A stretch of 18,570 nucleotides of DNA, from the NCBI GenBank assembly GCA_035540755.1, contig DATLGD010000133.1, forward strand, positions 1 to 18,570, written 5' to 3'. The position numbers and the translations under genes are program-made. Source of the stretch: DATLGD01 sp035540755 (GTDB taxonomy: Bacteria; Actinomycetota; Actinomycetes; Mycobacteriales; SCTD01). Positions 8,278 to 14,832 of this stretch are shown piece after piece. The notes below the pieces were generated by a model that worked only from the letters and a program-made list of their open reading frames with translations, was not told the DNA's origin and ran no database searches. Every line of letters begins with the position of its first letter. Position 1 is the stretch's first letter.

Positions 8278-9189
8278 ATGAGCCTGCGACGCGACGTCCG
8301 CACGGTGGCGCGTGGCTGGCGCTGGGGCCGTGCGCCGCTCGTGCCGGCGTCGGCCGAGCCGCACCGGCCTCCATTCGAGGCGCGCAGCTTCGGGACGGCA
8401 TGGGCGCGCTCCCCGGGCGCGGTGGCCGTCCGCGAAGCGGTCCAGCGGTACGGGCTGCGACCGCTGGTGCGCTCCCAGGTGTCGGTGGACGTCGCCGGGC
8501 GGGAGGTCCTCGACGACCTGCGCGGGCCGGTGGTGTTCGTCGCGAACCACAGCTCGCACCTCGACGCGCCGCTGGTGCTCACCACGCTGCCCGAGCGCTG
8601 GCGCCGGTGGACGGCGGTGGCGGCGGCGGCCGACTACTTCTTCGACACGCTGCCGCGAGCGGTGGGCTCGACGATGGCCTTCTCGACCTTCCCGATGGAG
8701 CGCCGCGGCGGCGGTGGGACGTCCCTGGCCGAGGACCTGCTGCTCGAGGGCTGGAGCGTGCTGGTCTTCCCCGAGGGCACCCGGTCGGCCGACGGCTGGG
8801 CGGGGGAGTTCCGGCGCGGTGCCGCGCACCTGGCCATGAGCACGCGCACGCCGGTGGTGCCGATCGCGATCCGCGGCTCGTTCCCCGCCATGCCGAAGGG
8901 CCGTTCCTGGCCGGTCCCTGGCCGGCCGCCGGTGCGGGTGCGCTACGGCGCACCGCTGCACGCGCTGCCCGGCGAGGACGCCGCGGGCCTCACCGACCGC
9001 CTGCACGCGGAGGTGGCGCGGCTGCTCGACGAGGACGACACCGACTGGTTCGCCTCGCTCCGGCGGGCCGCGGACGGCGGCACGCCGTCGCCGGCCGGCC
9101 GGCCCGCGCCGCGGTGGCGCCGGGTGTGGGACGCGACGGAGCCGCTCGACCGCGGCCGGTCCCGGCGCCGGTCGCCGTGGAGCCGCTGA
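8278..9189 (+). CDS. PlsC-type lysophospholipid / 1-acyl-glycerol-3-phosphate acyltransferase family
   Basis: 303 residues. It has the two signature blocks of the glycerolipid acyltransferase superfamily: NHSSHLD (catalytic His91, Asp96, the HX4D motif) and FPEGTRS (164-169, phosphate binding), then a VVPIAI strand. PlsC-type enzymes move an acyl chain from acyl-CoA or acyl-ACP to a lysolipid or other alcohol acceptor at the membrane. There is no clear long transmembrane helix; the N-terminus is basic and the C-terminal 50 residues are Arg/Pro-rich and probably disordered. It starts 58 bp after the LarA-like stop on the same strand without a strong ribosome site, so it probably belongs to the operon. 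It would provide the acyl transfer step that completes a lipid built by the reductase and dehydrogenase. Exact acceptor unknown. Confidence 0.86.
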   Translation: MSLRRDVRTVARGWRWGRAPLVPASAEPHRPPFEARSFGTAWARSPGAVAVREAVQRYGLRPLVRSQVSVDVAGREVLDDLRGPVVFVANHSSHLDAPLVLTTLPERWRRWTAVAAAADYFFDTLPRAVGSTMAFSTFPMERRGGGGTSLAEDLLLEGWSVLVFPEGTRSADGWAGEFRRGAAHLAMSTRTPVVPIAIRGSFPAMPKGRSWPVPGRPPVRVRYGAPLHALPGEDAAGLTDRLHAEVARLLDEDDTDWFASLRRAADGGTPSPAGRPAPRWRRVWDATEPLDRGRSRRRSPWSR

Positions 9190-9277
9190 CGGCGCGCGCT
9201 CGCCCGGTCGGGGCTCAGGTTCGCGCCACCGGCAGCCGAGAACCGGAGCAACGGCCCGTGCGGTGGCCGTCCTGCGC

Positions 9278-9285
9278 AGAGGAGG
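9278..9285 (+). promoter_or_regulatory. Strong Shine-Dalgarno before a small ORF
   Basis: AGAGGAGG stands 4 nt before GTG 9290. It is one of the best ribosome sites in the window and is the main reason to call the small downstream frame a gene. Confidence 0.6.
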
Positions 9286-9289
9286 CCTC

Positions 9290-9508
9290 GTGGAGTCGAC
9301 TGCCCGCCGGGCGCTGTCCGACCTGATCGGTCAGCTGCAGCAGCCGGCCCCGGCCAGGCCGGCCGCCGGTCCCCCGCCGGTTCGGACGCCTCCGCCCGTG
9401 CTGCCCGCGCAGCGCGCACCCGAGCAGCCGGCCGCCCTTGCACCCGCGCTCACCGTGCTGCCGGCCGGCGCCACGTCCGCCATCCTCTGGCGGTCGCGCT
9501 CGGCCTGA
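9290..9508 (+). CDS. Small proline/alanine-rich hypothetical protein
   Basis: 72 residues from GTG 9290. No family recognised. A short possible helix (STARRALSDLIGQLQQ) is followed by a low-complexity Pro/Ala/Arg stretch with PPPVRTPPPVLP, and a short hydrophobic end. There is no signal peptide, no Cys and no clear transmembrane segment. Support comes from the strong ribosome site and from filling exactly the space up to the convergent pntB gene; the two stop codons are 6 bp apart. The Pro-rich composition could also arise by chance in GC-rich DNA, so the case is moderate. It lies 100 bp after the acyltransferase and could be its own unit. Confidence 0.5.
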   Translation: MESTARRALSDLIGQLQQPAPARPAAGPPPVRTPPPVLPAQRAPEQPAALAPALTVLPAGATSAILWRSRSA

Positions 9509-9518
9509 GCCCGCTCAG
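9505..9518. terminator. Short palindrome holding both convergent stop codons
   Basis: CTGAGC-CC-GCTCAG is a perfect 6-bp inverted repeat. The + strand TGA (9506-9508) of the small ORF and the - strand TGA of pntB (9515-9517 on the + strand) sit in its two arms. It lies where the two transcription blocks of the window meet, the place a bidirectional terminator would be expected. The stem is short, its 2-nt loop is tight and there is no T-tract, so termination here is only a possibility. Confidence 0.3.
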
Positions 9519-10915
9519 CGCACGTAGGCCTGCACGGCCTGCACGAGCTCCTGAAGGCCGGCCTTGGCGTCGCGGAACAGCATCGAGGTCTTCGGGTCGG
9601 TGTAGAGCTCGTTGTCGATGCCGGCGTACCCCGCACCCATCGAGCGCTTGACGACGAGCACGCTGCGCGCGGCGTCGACGTCGAGGATCGGCATGCCCGA
9701 CACCGGGTTGCCCGGCCGCCGGGCGGCCGGGTTCGTGACGTCGTTGGCGCCGACGACGAGCACGACGTCGGTGCGCGCGAACTCGGGGTTGATCTCCTCG
9801 AGGTCGCGCAGCTGCGGGTAGGGCACGTCCGCCTCGGCCAGGAGCACGTTCATGTGCCCGGGCATCCGGCCGGCGACCGGGTGGATGCCGTAGCTGACCT
9901 CGACGCCGTGCCGCTCGAGCGTGGTGCAGAGCTCGACCAGCTCGTGCTGCGCCTGCGCCGCCGCGAGCCCGTAGCCGGGCACCACGACGACCTTGGTCGC
10001 GTAGGCCAGCTGCAGCGCGGCGTCGTCGACGGTGGTCGCTCGGACGTCACCGCCCGCGGCGACCGCCTCGTGCACGTCGGAGGTGCCGTAGCCGCCGATC
10101 AGGATGCTCGTCAGCGACCGGTTCATCGCCTCGGCCATGAGCACGGTGAGGATGCCGCCGGCCGCGCCGACCAGCGCCCCGGCGATGACGAGCACGGTGC
10201 TGTCGAGCACGAAGCCGGCCATCGCGACCGCGGTGCCGGTGCAGGCGTTGAGCAGCGAGATGACCACCGGCATGTCCGCGCCGCCGATCGGCAGCGTGAG
10301 CAGGACGCCGAGCGCGAGCGCGACCAGGCCGACGACGACCAGCAGCGGCGTGCCGCCCCGGCCGGTGAGCAGCACCACGCCCGCCACCAGCGCGACGGCG
10401 GCGAGGGCGATCGTCGCGATCCGCCCGGCCGACGAGGTGACCGGGTTGCCGGGCAGGCGTCCGGCGAGCTTGCCTGCGGCCACGAGCGAGCCGGAGAACG
10501 TCACGGCGCCGATCAGCACGTCGAGCACGGTGGGCAGCGCGAGGTCGACGCCCACGTCGCCGAGCACGAAGCCGGGGCGGAGCACCTCGCCGAACGCCAC
10601 CAGCGCCGCCGCCCCGCCGCCGACGGCGTTGAACAGGCTGACCAGCTGCGGCATCGCCGTCATCTGCACCCGGCGCGCGGACACCAGGCCGGCGACGCTG
10701 CCCACCGCGAGCCCGGCCAGCAGCACCACCACGGCGCGCCCGCTGATCGCGCCGTCGTCCACCAGAAGCGCTGCGGTGACGGCGATCGCGAGCGCCATGC
10801 CGGCGGCCGACAGCAGGTTGCCGCGGCGGGCGGAGGACGGCGTGCCCATCAGGTGCAGCCCGAGCACGAAGCTGACGGCCGACACCAGGTAGAGCAGGTG
10901 CGCCGCGGTCGTCAC
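9515..10915 (-). CDS. pntB: NAD(P) transhydrogenase subunit beta
   Basis: 466 residues, the normal length for PntB. The N-terminal two-thirds is a bundle of hydrophobic helices (about residues 1-270), domain II of the proton channel. The C-terminal domain III binds NADP(H), shown by VVPGYGLAAAQAQ, GRMPGHMNVLLAEA, VVLVVGANDVTNPAA and VVKRSMGAGYAG. With PntA it couples hydride transfer from NADH to NADP+ to inward proton flow across the cytoplasmic membrane, supplying NADPH. It is last in pntAa-pntAb-pntB; its ATG overlaps the pntAb stop by 4 bases, implying coupled translation. Family assignment is firm. Confidence 0.97.
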   Translation of the reverse strand: MTTAAHLLYLVSAVSFVLGLHLMGTPSSARRGNLLSAAGMALAIAVTAALLVDDGAISGRAVVVLLAGLAVGSVAGLVSARRVQMTAMPQLVSLFNAVGGGAAALVAFGEVLRPGFVLGDVGVDLALPTVLDVLIGAVTFSGSLVAAGKLAGRLPGNPVTSSAGRIATIALAAVALVAGVVLLTGRGGTPLLVVVGLVALALGVLLTLPIGGADMPVVISLLNACTGTAVAMAGFVLDSTVLVIAGALVGAAGGILTVLMAEAMNRSLTSILIGGYGTSDVHEAVAAGGDVRATTVDDAALQLAYATKVVVVPGYGLAAAQAQHELVELCTTLERHGVEVSYGIHPVAGRMPGHMNVLLAEADVPYPQLRDLEEINPEFARTDVVLVVGANDVTNPAARRPGNPVSGMPILDVDAARSVLVVKRSMGAGYAGIDNELYTDPKTSMLFRDAKAGLQELVQAVQAYVR

Positions 10916-11205
10916 GAGCGCCGGCCCCGGGCGCGGAACATCTCGAGCATCCGGTCGGTGACGACGTAGCCGCCGACGACGTTCATCGCGGCGAAGGCTG
11001 CGGCGAGGAACAGCACGACGAGCCCGACGGTCGAGTCGGTGCTCGCGGCGACCAGCATGACGCCGACGACGATGACGCCGTGGATGGCGTTCGCTCCGGA
11101 CATCAGCGGCGTGTGCAGGGTGGCCGGGACCTTGCCGATGACCTCGTAGCCGACCAGCAGCGCGAGCACGAAGACCGTGATGGTGGCGAGCAGCTCGCCG
11201 CTCAT
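10912..11205 (-). CDS. pntAb: NAD(P) transhydrogenase alpha subunit, part 2 (membrane)
   Basis: 97 residues, three predicted membrane helices. The VPATLHTPLMSGANAIHG motif is characteristic of the membrane part of the alpha subunit (PntA2/PntAb). In enterobacteria it is fused to the NAD-binding domain; here it is a separate gene, as in Rhodospirillum rubrum and many actinobacteria. It supplies part of the proton channel in domain II. It overlaps pntAa upstream and pntB downstream by 4 bases each (ATGA), so the three subunits are probably made in fixed proportion. The C-terminus is Arg-rich. Confidence 0.96.
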   Translation of the reverse strand: MSGELLATITVFVLALLVGYEVIGKVPATLHTPLMSGANAIHGVIVVGVMLVAASTDSTVGLVVLFLAAAFAAMNVVGGYVVTDRMLEMFRARGRRS

Positions 11206-12353
11206 GCGACTCCCTCCAGCAGGGTGCGGACGCCGGGGTGCACGACCCGGCCGCCGTGCGCGACGACGAGCCCGGCCTGCACCTCGTCGTCGAGGTCGAC
11301 GTGGACCGCGCCGTCGCGGATCAGGTAGGCGACGGCGGCGACGACGTTGCGCGAGTAGGCGTTGGAGGCGGCGCGTGGCACGAGCGAGGCCAGGTTGCCC
11401 GCGCCGATGACGCTGACGCCCCGGTCGGTGACGACGGTCGTGCCGGGCTGCGAGCCCTCGACGTTGCCACCCAGGTCGCCGGAGGCGCCGTCGACGACCA
11501 CCGAGCCGGGCTGCATGCGGCCCAGGGCGGCGGCGGGGACCAGCAGCGGCGGTCGCCGGCCGGGCACCTGCGCCGTGGTGATGACGACGTCGAACCGCGC
11601 GACCGCCTCGCCCACCGACGCGGTCACCGCCCGCTGCTCGTCGTCGGTGAGGGGACGGGCGTAGCCGCCTTCGCTGGCCACCGTGACGCCGACGTCGAGC
11701 ACCGATGCGCCGACGGAGCGGATGTCGGACTGCGCGCTCTCCCGCACGTCGAAGGCCGACACCACCGCCCCGAGCCGGCGGGCGGTGGCGATGGCCTGCA
11801 GCCCGGCCACCCCCGCGCCGAGCACCAGCAGCCTGGCCGGCCGGCTGGTTCCCGCCGCCGTGGTGAGCATCGGGAAGAACCCGCCGTAGGCGTCGGCGGC
11901 GACGAGCACCGCCTTGTAGCCGGCGACGCTCGACTGCGAGGTGAGCGCGTCCATCGACTGCGCGCGGCTGACGGTGCGCGGCAGGGTGTCGAAGCTGGCG
12001 GCGGTGACCCCGGCCTCGGCGAGCCGGCGGGCCAGGCCGGGGTCGAGCAGCGGCTGCAGCATCCCGAGCAGCAGCTGGCCGCGGCGCAGCGAGTGGAGCA
12101 TGGACGGCGGCTGCAGGCAGGCCAGGACCGTGCTGCGGTCGAGCAGGGTGGCGCGGTGGGCGACGGTCGCGCCGGCGGCGGTGTACTCCTCGTCCAGGAA
12201 CCAGGCCCGCTTGCCGGCGCCGGCCTCGACCACCACCTCGTGCCCGGCGGCGCGCAGCCGCGTGACGCCGTCGGGGGTCACCGCGACCCGCTGCTCGTCG
12301 CGGGCCTGCTCCCGCAGGACCCCGACGGTCAACCCCGAGGGGTCAGCTGCCAT
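11202..12353 (-). CDS. pntAa: NAD(P) transhydrogenase alpha subunit, part 1 (NAD-binding)
   Basis: 383 residues, soluble domain I of proton-translocating transhydrogenase, in the alanine dehydrogenase/PNT superfamily. Visible: N-terminal RVAVTPDGV with VEAGAGKRAWFLDEEY, the SRAQSMDALTSQ segment next to the nicotinamide site, and the dinucleotide fold GAGVAGLQA starting at Gly179. There are no membrane helices; those are in pntAb. It binds NADH and passes hydride to NADP+ in PntB. Start ATG has GGGAGG (complement of 12364-12369) 10 nt upstream, rather far but the best available. Alanine dehydrogenase is excluded by the adjacent pntAb and pntB. A gap of about 87 bp separates it from the dehydratase upstream, so it may have its own promoter or be read through. 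Confidence 0.96.
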   Translation of the reverse strand: MAADPSGLTVGVLREQARDEQRVAVTPDGVTRLRAAGHEVVVEAGAGKRAWFLDEEYTAAGATVAHRATLLDRSTVLACLQPPSMLHSLRRGQLLLGMLQPLLDPGLARRLAEAGVTAASFDTLPRTVSRAQSMDALTSQSSVAGYKAVLVAADAYGGFFPMLTTAAGTSRPARLLVLGAGVAGLQAIATARRLGAVVSAFDVRESAQSDIRSVGASVLDVGVTVASEGGYARPLTDDEQRAVTASVGEAVARFDVVITTAQVPGRRPPLLVPAAALGRMQPGSVVVDGASGDLGGNVEGSQPGTTVVTDRGVSVIGAGNLASLVPRAASNAYSRNVVAAVAYLIRDGAVHVDLDDEVQAGLVVAHGGRVVHPGVRTLLEGVA

Positions 12354-12440
12354 GCCTGTCGGACCTCCCGGCTCGCCGTGTGCGGTCGGGACATCCTGGC
12401 CCGCGGGCGGCCTGCGCGCGGGGAGGCGGGGGGTGTCGGC

Positions 12441-12770
12441 TCAGCCGGCGTCGAGGCCGGCTCCGATGACGGCGTCGAGGCGGTGCGCCAGGGCGATGTC
12501 GGCCTCGGTGACGGCGTCGCGCACGTGGGTCCACAGCGAGAAGGTGACCGTGCCGGAGTCGAGGTCGACGACGGTGTGGTGGTCGAGCTCGGCCTCGGCC
12601 GCCGCCACCCGCTCGAGCAGGCTCCACAGGTCGGTCGGGGTGACCGTCCGGGCGATGCGGCGGGTGTCGCCGTGCCACTCGGGAAGGTCGCGCAGAGCCG
12701 CGGCCAGCTCGTCGGGGGTGAGGGCGGTGTAGCGCGGACGCTGGTCGGGGACCTTGCTGATCGTCTGCAC
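12441..12770 (-). CDS. Pterin-4a-carbinolamine dehydratase (4a-hydroxytetrahydrobiopterin dehydratase)
   Basis: 109 residues, normal for the PCD/DCoH family. The enzyme dehydrates 4a-hydroxytetrahydropterin formed by aromatic amino acid hydroxylases; many bacteria carry orphan copies linked to folate or molybdopterin. Catalytic histidines are present: His64-His65 and His82 in the WTH motif, followed by TEADIALAHRLD. The usual Pro after the His pair is Thr66. GTG 12770 is chosen because a perfect AGGAGG (complement of 12775-12780) lies 4 nt upstream; a longer frame to 12821 adds unconserved residues across that site. No pterin-dependent hydroxylase is in the window, so the physiological partner is unknown. 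Lies upstream of the pnt genes in the same direction. Confidence 0.9.
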   Translation of the reverse strand: MQTISKVPDQRPRYTALTPDELAAALRDLPEWHGDTRRIARTVTPTDLWSLLERVAAAEAELDHHTVVDLDSGTVTFSLWTHVRDAVTEADIALAHRLDAVIGAGLDAG

Positions 12771-12774
12771 GGCG

Positions 12775-12780
12775 CCTCCT
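12775..12780 (-). promoter_or_regulatory. Perfect Shine-Dalgarno of the pterin dehydratase gene
   Basis: The complement reads AGGAGG, 4 nt before the GTG at 12770. It decides the start against the longer frame. Confidence 0.75.
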
Positions 12781-12827
12781 GGGCAGGCCCCCACGGTCGC
12801 ACCCGGACGGGCTCCTGCCAAGAGGGT

Positions 12828-12851
12828 TGATCGCCCGGTTCCGGGCGGTCA
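12828..12851 (-). terminator. Hairpin overlapping the stop codon of the unknown-function gene
   Basis: TGATCGCCCGG-TT-CCGGGCGGTCA forms an 11-bp stem with one G:T wobble in RNA and a 2-nt loop. The stop codon of the 12849-13544 gene is the first arm's outer end on the - strand. The - strand then reads AACCCTCTT, with no long U-run. Probably a weak or processing hairpin between this gene and the dehydratase. Confidence 0.4.
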
Positions 12852-13544
12852 GGTGGTGAGGGCGCAGGCCCGCTGCCAGGCCGCCTCGTCGATGTCGACG
12901 GTGCCTCGCGGCTGCAGCGCCCGGCACTCGGCGATGGCGCCGGCCAGCATCCGGTGGAGCAGCTCGTCGCGGTCGCGGTCGCTGCTCTGCTCGACGCCGC
13001 GGCCGGCCATCTTGACGATGTCGTGCGCGGCGTTGCGCCGGAACCGGCGAAGGGCCGCCTCACCCCGACCCGTGCCCGCCTTCGCCGCGAACCTCCGCGC
13101 CCAGCCGGTGGCGTGCGGCTCCTGCGCGAGCGCGGCCTGGGCCCGCTGCTCGAGATCGACCGGCAGCCCGTCGTCGAGGCCGCGGAGCACCTCGAGACAG
13201 GCGAGGACGGCGACGGCCAGCGCCCGCTGCCGCTCGAACGGCGCGACCGGCAGCGCCACCAGCGCGCAGTTCAGGGCGATCCGCGGGTCGGCCCGGGGGT
13301 CGTCGGTGGCGAGCCCGATGACCTCGGGGATGAGCACCGCCAGGCTCGAGCGCGCCTCGTCGGAGATCCGGTCGTTGACGTTGCGCGCGACCTCGGCGAG
13401 CAGCGGGTGGGTGCACGCCGGCCGGTCGCTCCAGCGCTCGCCGGCCAGATAGGAGGCCAGCTCCATGAAGCAGGCGCCCCGCTTGGGGTTGCGGTGCTTG
13501 CCGCGGGACAGGACCGGCAGGACGTCGGGAACGTGCGACACCAT
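12849..13544 (-). CDS. Conserved-looking protein of unknown function with a CTHP motif
   Basis: 231 residues. Function not recognised. Two features look conserved rather than random: RGKHRNPKRGACFMELAS near residues 14-31 (Cys25) and SDRPACTHP around 39-47 (Cys44, His46). From memory, similar S-D-x-P-x-C-T-H-P proteins of unknown function occur in other actinobacteria. The rest is Ala/Leu/Arg-rich and probably helical, with no signal peptide or membrane segment. ATG 13544 has GGAGG (complement of 13547-13551) only 2 nt upstream; the adjacent GTG 13541 has a better 5-nt spacing, so the start is uncertain by one codon. A frame extending to 13616 lacks a ribosome site. It follows the LCP gene by about 90 bp, same strand. 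Confidence 0.72.
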   Translation of the reverse strand: MVSHVPDVLPVLSRGKHRNPKRGACFMELASYLAGERWSDRPACTHPLLAEVARNVNDRISDEARSSLAVLIPEVIGLATDDPRADPRIALNCALVALPVAPFERQRALAVAVLACLEVLRGLDDGLPVDLEQRAQAALAQEPHATGWARRFAAKAGTGRGEAALRRFRRNAAHDIVKMAGRGVEQSSDRDRDELLHRMLAGAIAECRALQPRGTVDIDEAAWQRACALTT

Positions 13545-13631
13545 CGCCTCCAGGAGTGGCCGTGCGACGAGTCTGCGCCGCTTCGCCCCGATGCGCCAGC
13601 CTCGTCGCGAAGTCACGTCGTCGCTGCCCGC

Positions 13632-14783
13632 TCAGGTGCAGGGGTCTGCGGCGGTCGTCGTCTCCACCGGCGGCGCGGCGTCGTCGCCCGGCGCGGGCTC
13701 GGCGGGATCCTCGAACGGGAACCGGTTCTCGCGCAGCGCGGTGAACAGCTCGTCGGCGGCAGGCTCGTCCCACGCCACCCGGCCGAACAGCCGCCCGCCG
13801 TCGCGGAACTCCGGCCCGGGGTCGGGGTCGAGCGGCACGGTGGAGAACACCACCCGCTCGCCCTCCAGGCCGCGCAGCGACAGGGCGAGCGCGCGCAGGT
13901 CGAGGTCCTCGTCGACCCGCAGGCTGCTCGTGGCGGCGGACAGGAACCGCACCAGCCGGTCCGGGCGCACGAGGAGCTGCCGGCTTCTCGCCCGGTCGAT
14001 CATCGAGGCCATGAACTCCTTCTGCCGCTCGATGCGCCCGAGGTCGGTGCCGTCGCCGAGGCCGTAGCGGGCCCGGACGAACTCGAGCGCCTCCCGGTCG
14101 TGCAGGACGTGCCGCCCGGCCGGCAGCTCGATGTCGACGCGGCGCGGGCGGAACGGCTCGTCGAGGCAGACCGGCACGCCGTCGAGCGCGTTGACCATCT
14201 CGGTGAACCCGGTGAAGTCGACGACGACGGTGTGGTCGATGCGCACGTCGGTGAGCGACTCGACGGTCTTGACAGTGCAGGCCAGGCCACCGTCGCGAAA
14301 GGCGTTGGCGAACAGGTCGTCGCGCGGCGGGAGCTGCTCGCCGTCCGGGCCGGTGCAGGCGGGCAGGCGCACCCAGCTGTCGCGCGGGATGCTGACGCTC
14401 CACCCGGCGTCGCGCTCGGCGTTGAGGCGGACCAGCAGGGTGGTGTCGGTGCGCTCGCCCTCGAAGTGCTCGTCGCCCTCGCCCTGGAAGTCCTGCCCGA
14501 TCGGGTCGTCGCGGCTGTCCGAGCCGAGCACGAGCACGTCGATCGGCTGCCGCGGGCCCGCGACCGGCGGGTCGTCGGTGGGCCGGTCCGCCTCGTCGAG
14601 GGCGTCGAAGACCCGCTCCCGCTCGACGTTGTCCTCCAGGTCGCGCACCACGAGCGCCACGGACGTGCCGACCAGGGCGAGCAGCCCGAGGACGGCGCCG
14701 GTGACCACCAGCGCGACCCGCCACCGGGAGCGCCCCGGCCGCTCCCCGCCTCGCGGCGCGGAGGCGGGGGAGTCGGAGGGCAC
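13632..14783 (-). CDS. LCP (LytR-CpsA-Psr) family cell-wall glycopolymer ligase
   Basis: 383 residues. A short basic cytoplasmic N-terminus (GRSRWR) is followed by one membrane helix (about 21-45), making it a type II anchored protein with the catalytic domain outside. The LCP domain shows LGSDSR (87-91 for GSDSR, Asp89 and Arg91), ERTDTTLLV, SIPRDSWV and GDGTDLGRIERQ, with the Arg and Asp residues that hold the polyprenyl pyrophosphate in this family. LCP enzymes move glycopolymers (arabinogalactan or wall teichoic/teichuronic acids) from a lipid carrier onto peptidoglycan. The C-terminus is acidic and Pro-rich, with no LytR_C domain. GTG 14783 lacks a ribosome site but puts the membrane helix at the expected place; start moderately sure. 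It lies 49 bp after the EAL gene. Confidence 0.91.
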   Translation of the reverse strand: MPSDSPASAPRGGERPGRSRWRVALVVTGAVLGLLALVGTSVALVVRDLEDNVERERVFDALDEADRPTDDPPVAGPRQPIDVLVLGSDSRDDPIGQDFQGEGDEHFEGERTDTTLLVRLNAERDAGWSVSIPRDSWVRLPACTGPDGEQLPPRDDLFANAFRDGGLACTVKTVESLTDVRIDHTVVVDFTGFTEMVNALDGVPVCLDEPFRPRRVDIELPAGRHVLHDREALEFVRARYGLGDGTDLGRIERQKEFMASMIDRARSRQLLVRPDRLVRFLSAATSSLRVDEDLDLRALALSLRGLEGERVVFSTVPLDPDPGPEFRDGGRLFGRVAWDEPAADELFTALRENRFPFEDPAEPAPGDDAAPPVETTTAADPCT

Positions 14784-14832
14784 GAGAACGGTGTGCCCAC
14801 TCCCGCGCAGGCTTCCCCTGCACGGTCCGGTG

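Noticed and set aside
11202..12353. Alanine dehydrogenase
   Set aside because: Same superfamily fold, but 4-base overlap with pntAb and then pntB makes it the transhydrogenase alpha subunit.
11238..12830. Open frame of 530 codons on the + strand opposite pntAa
   Set aside because: pntAa is certain from its motifs; the + frame is Gly/Asp/Arg-rich noise.
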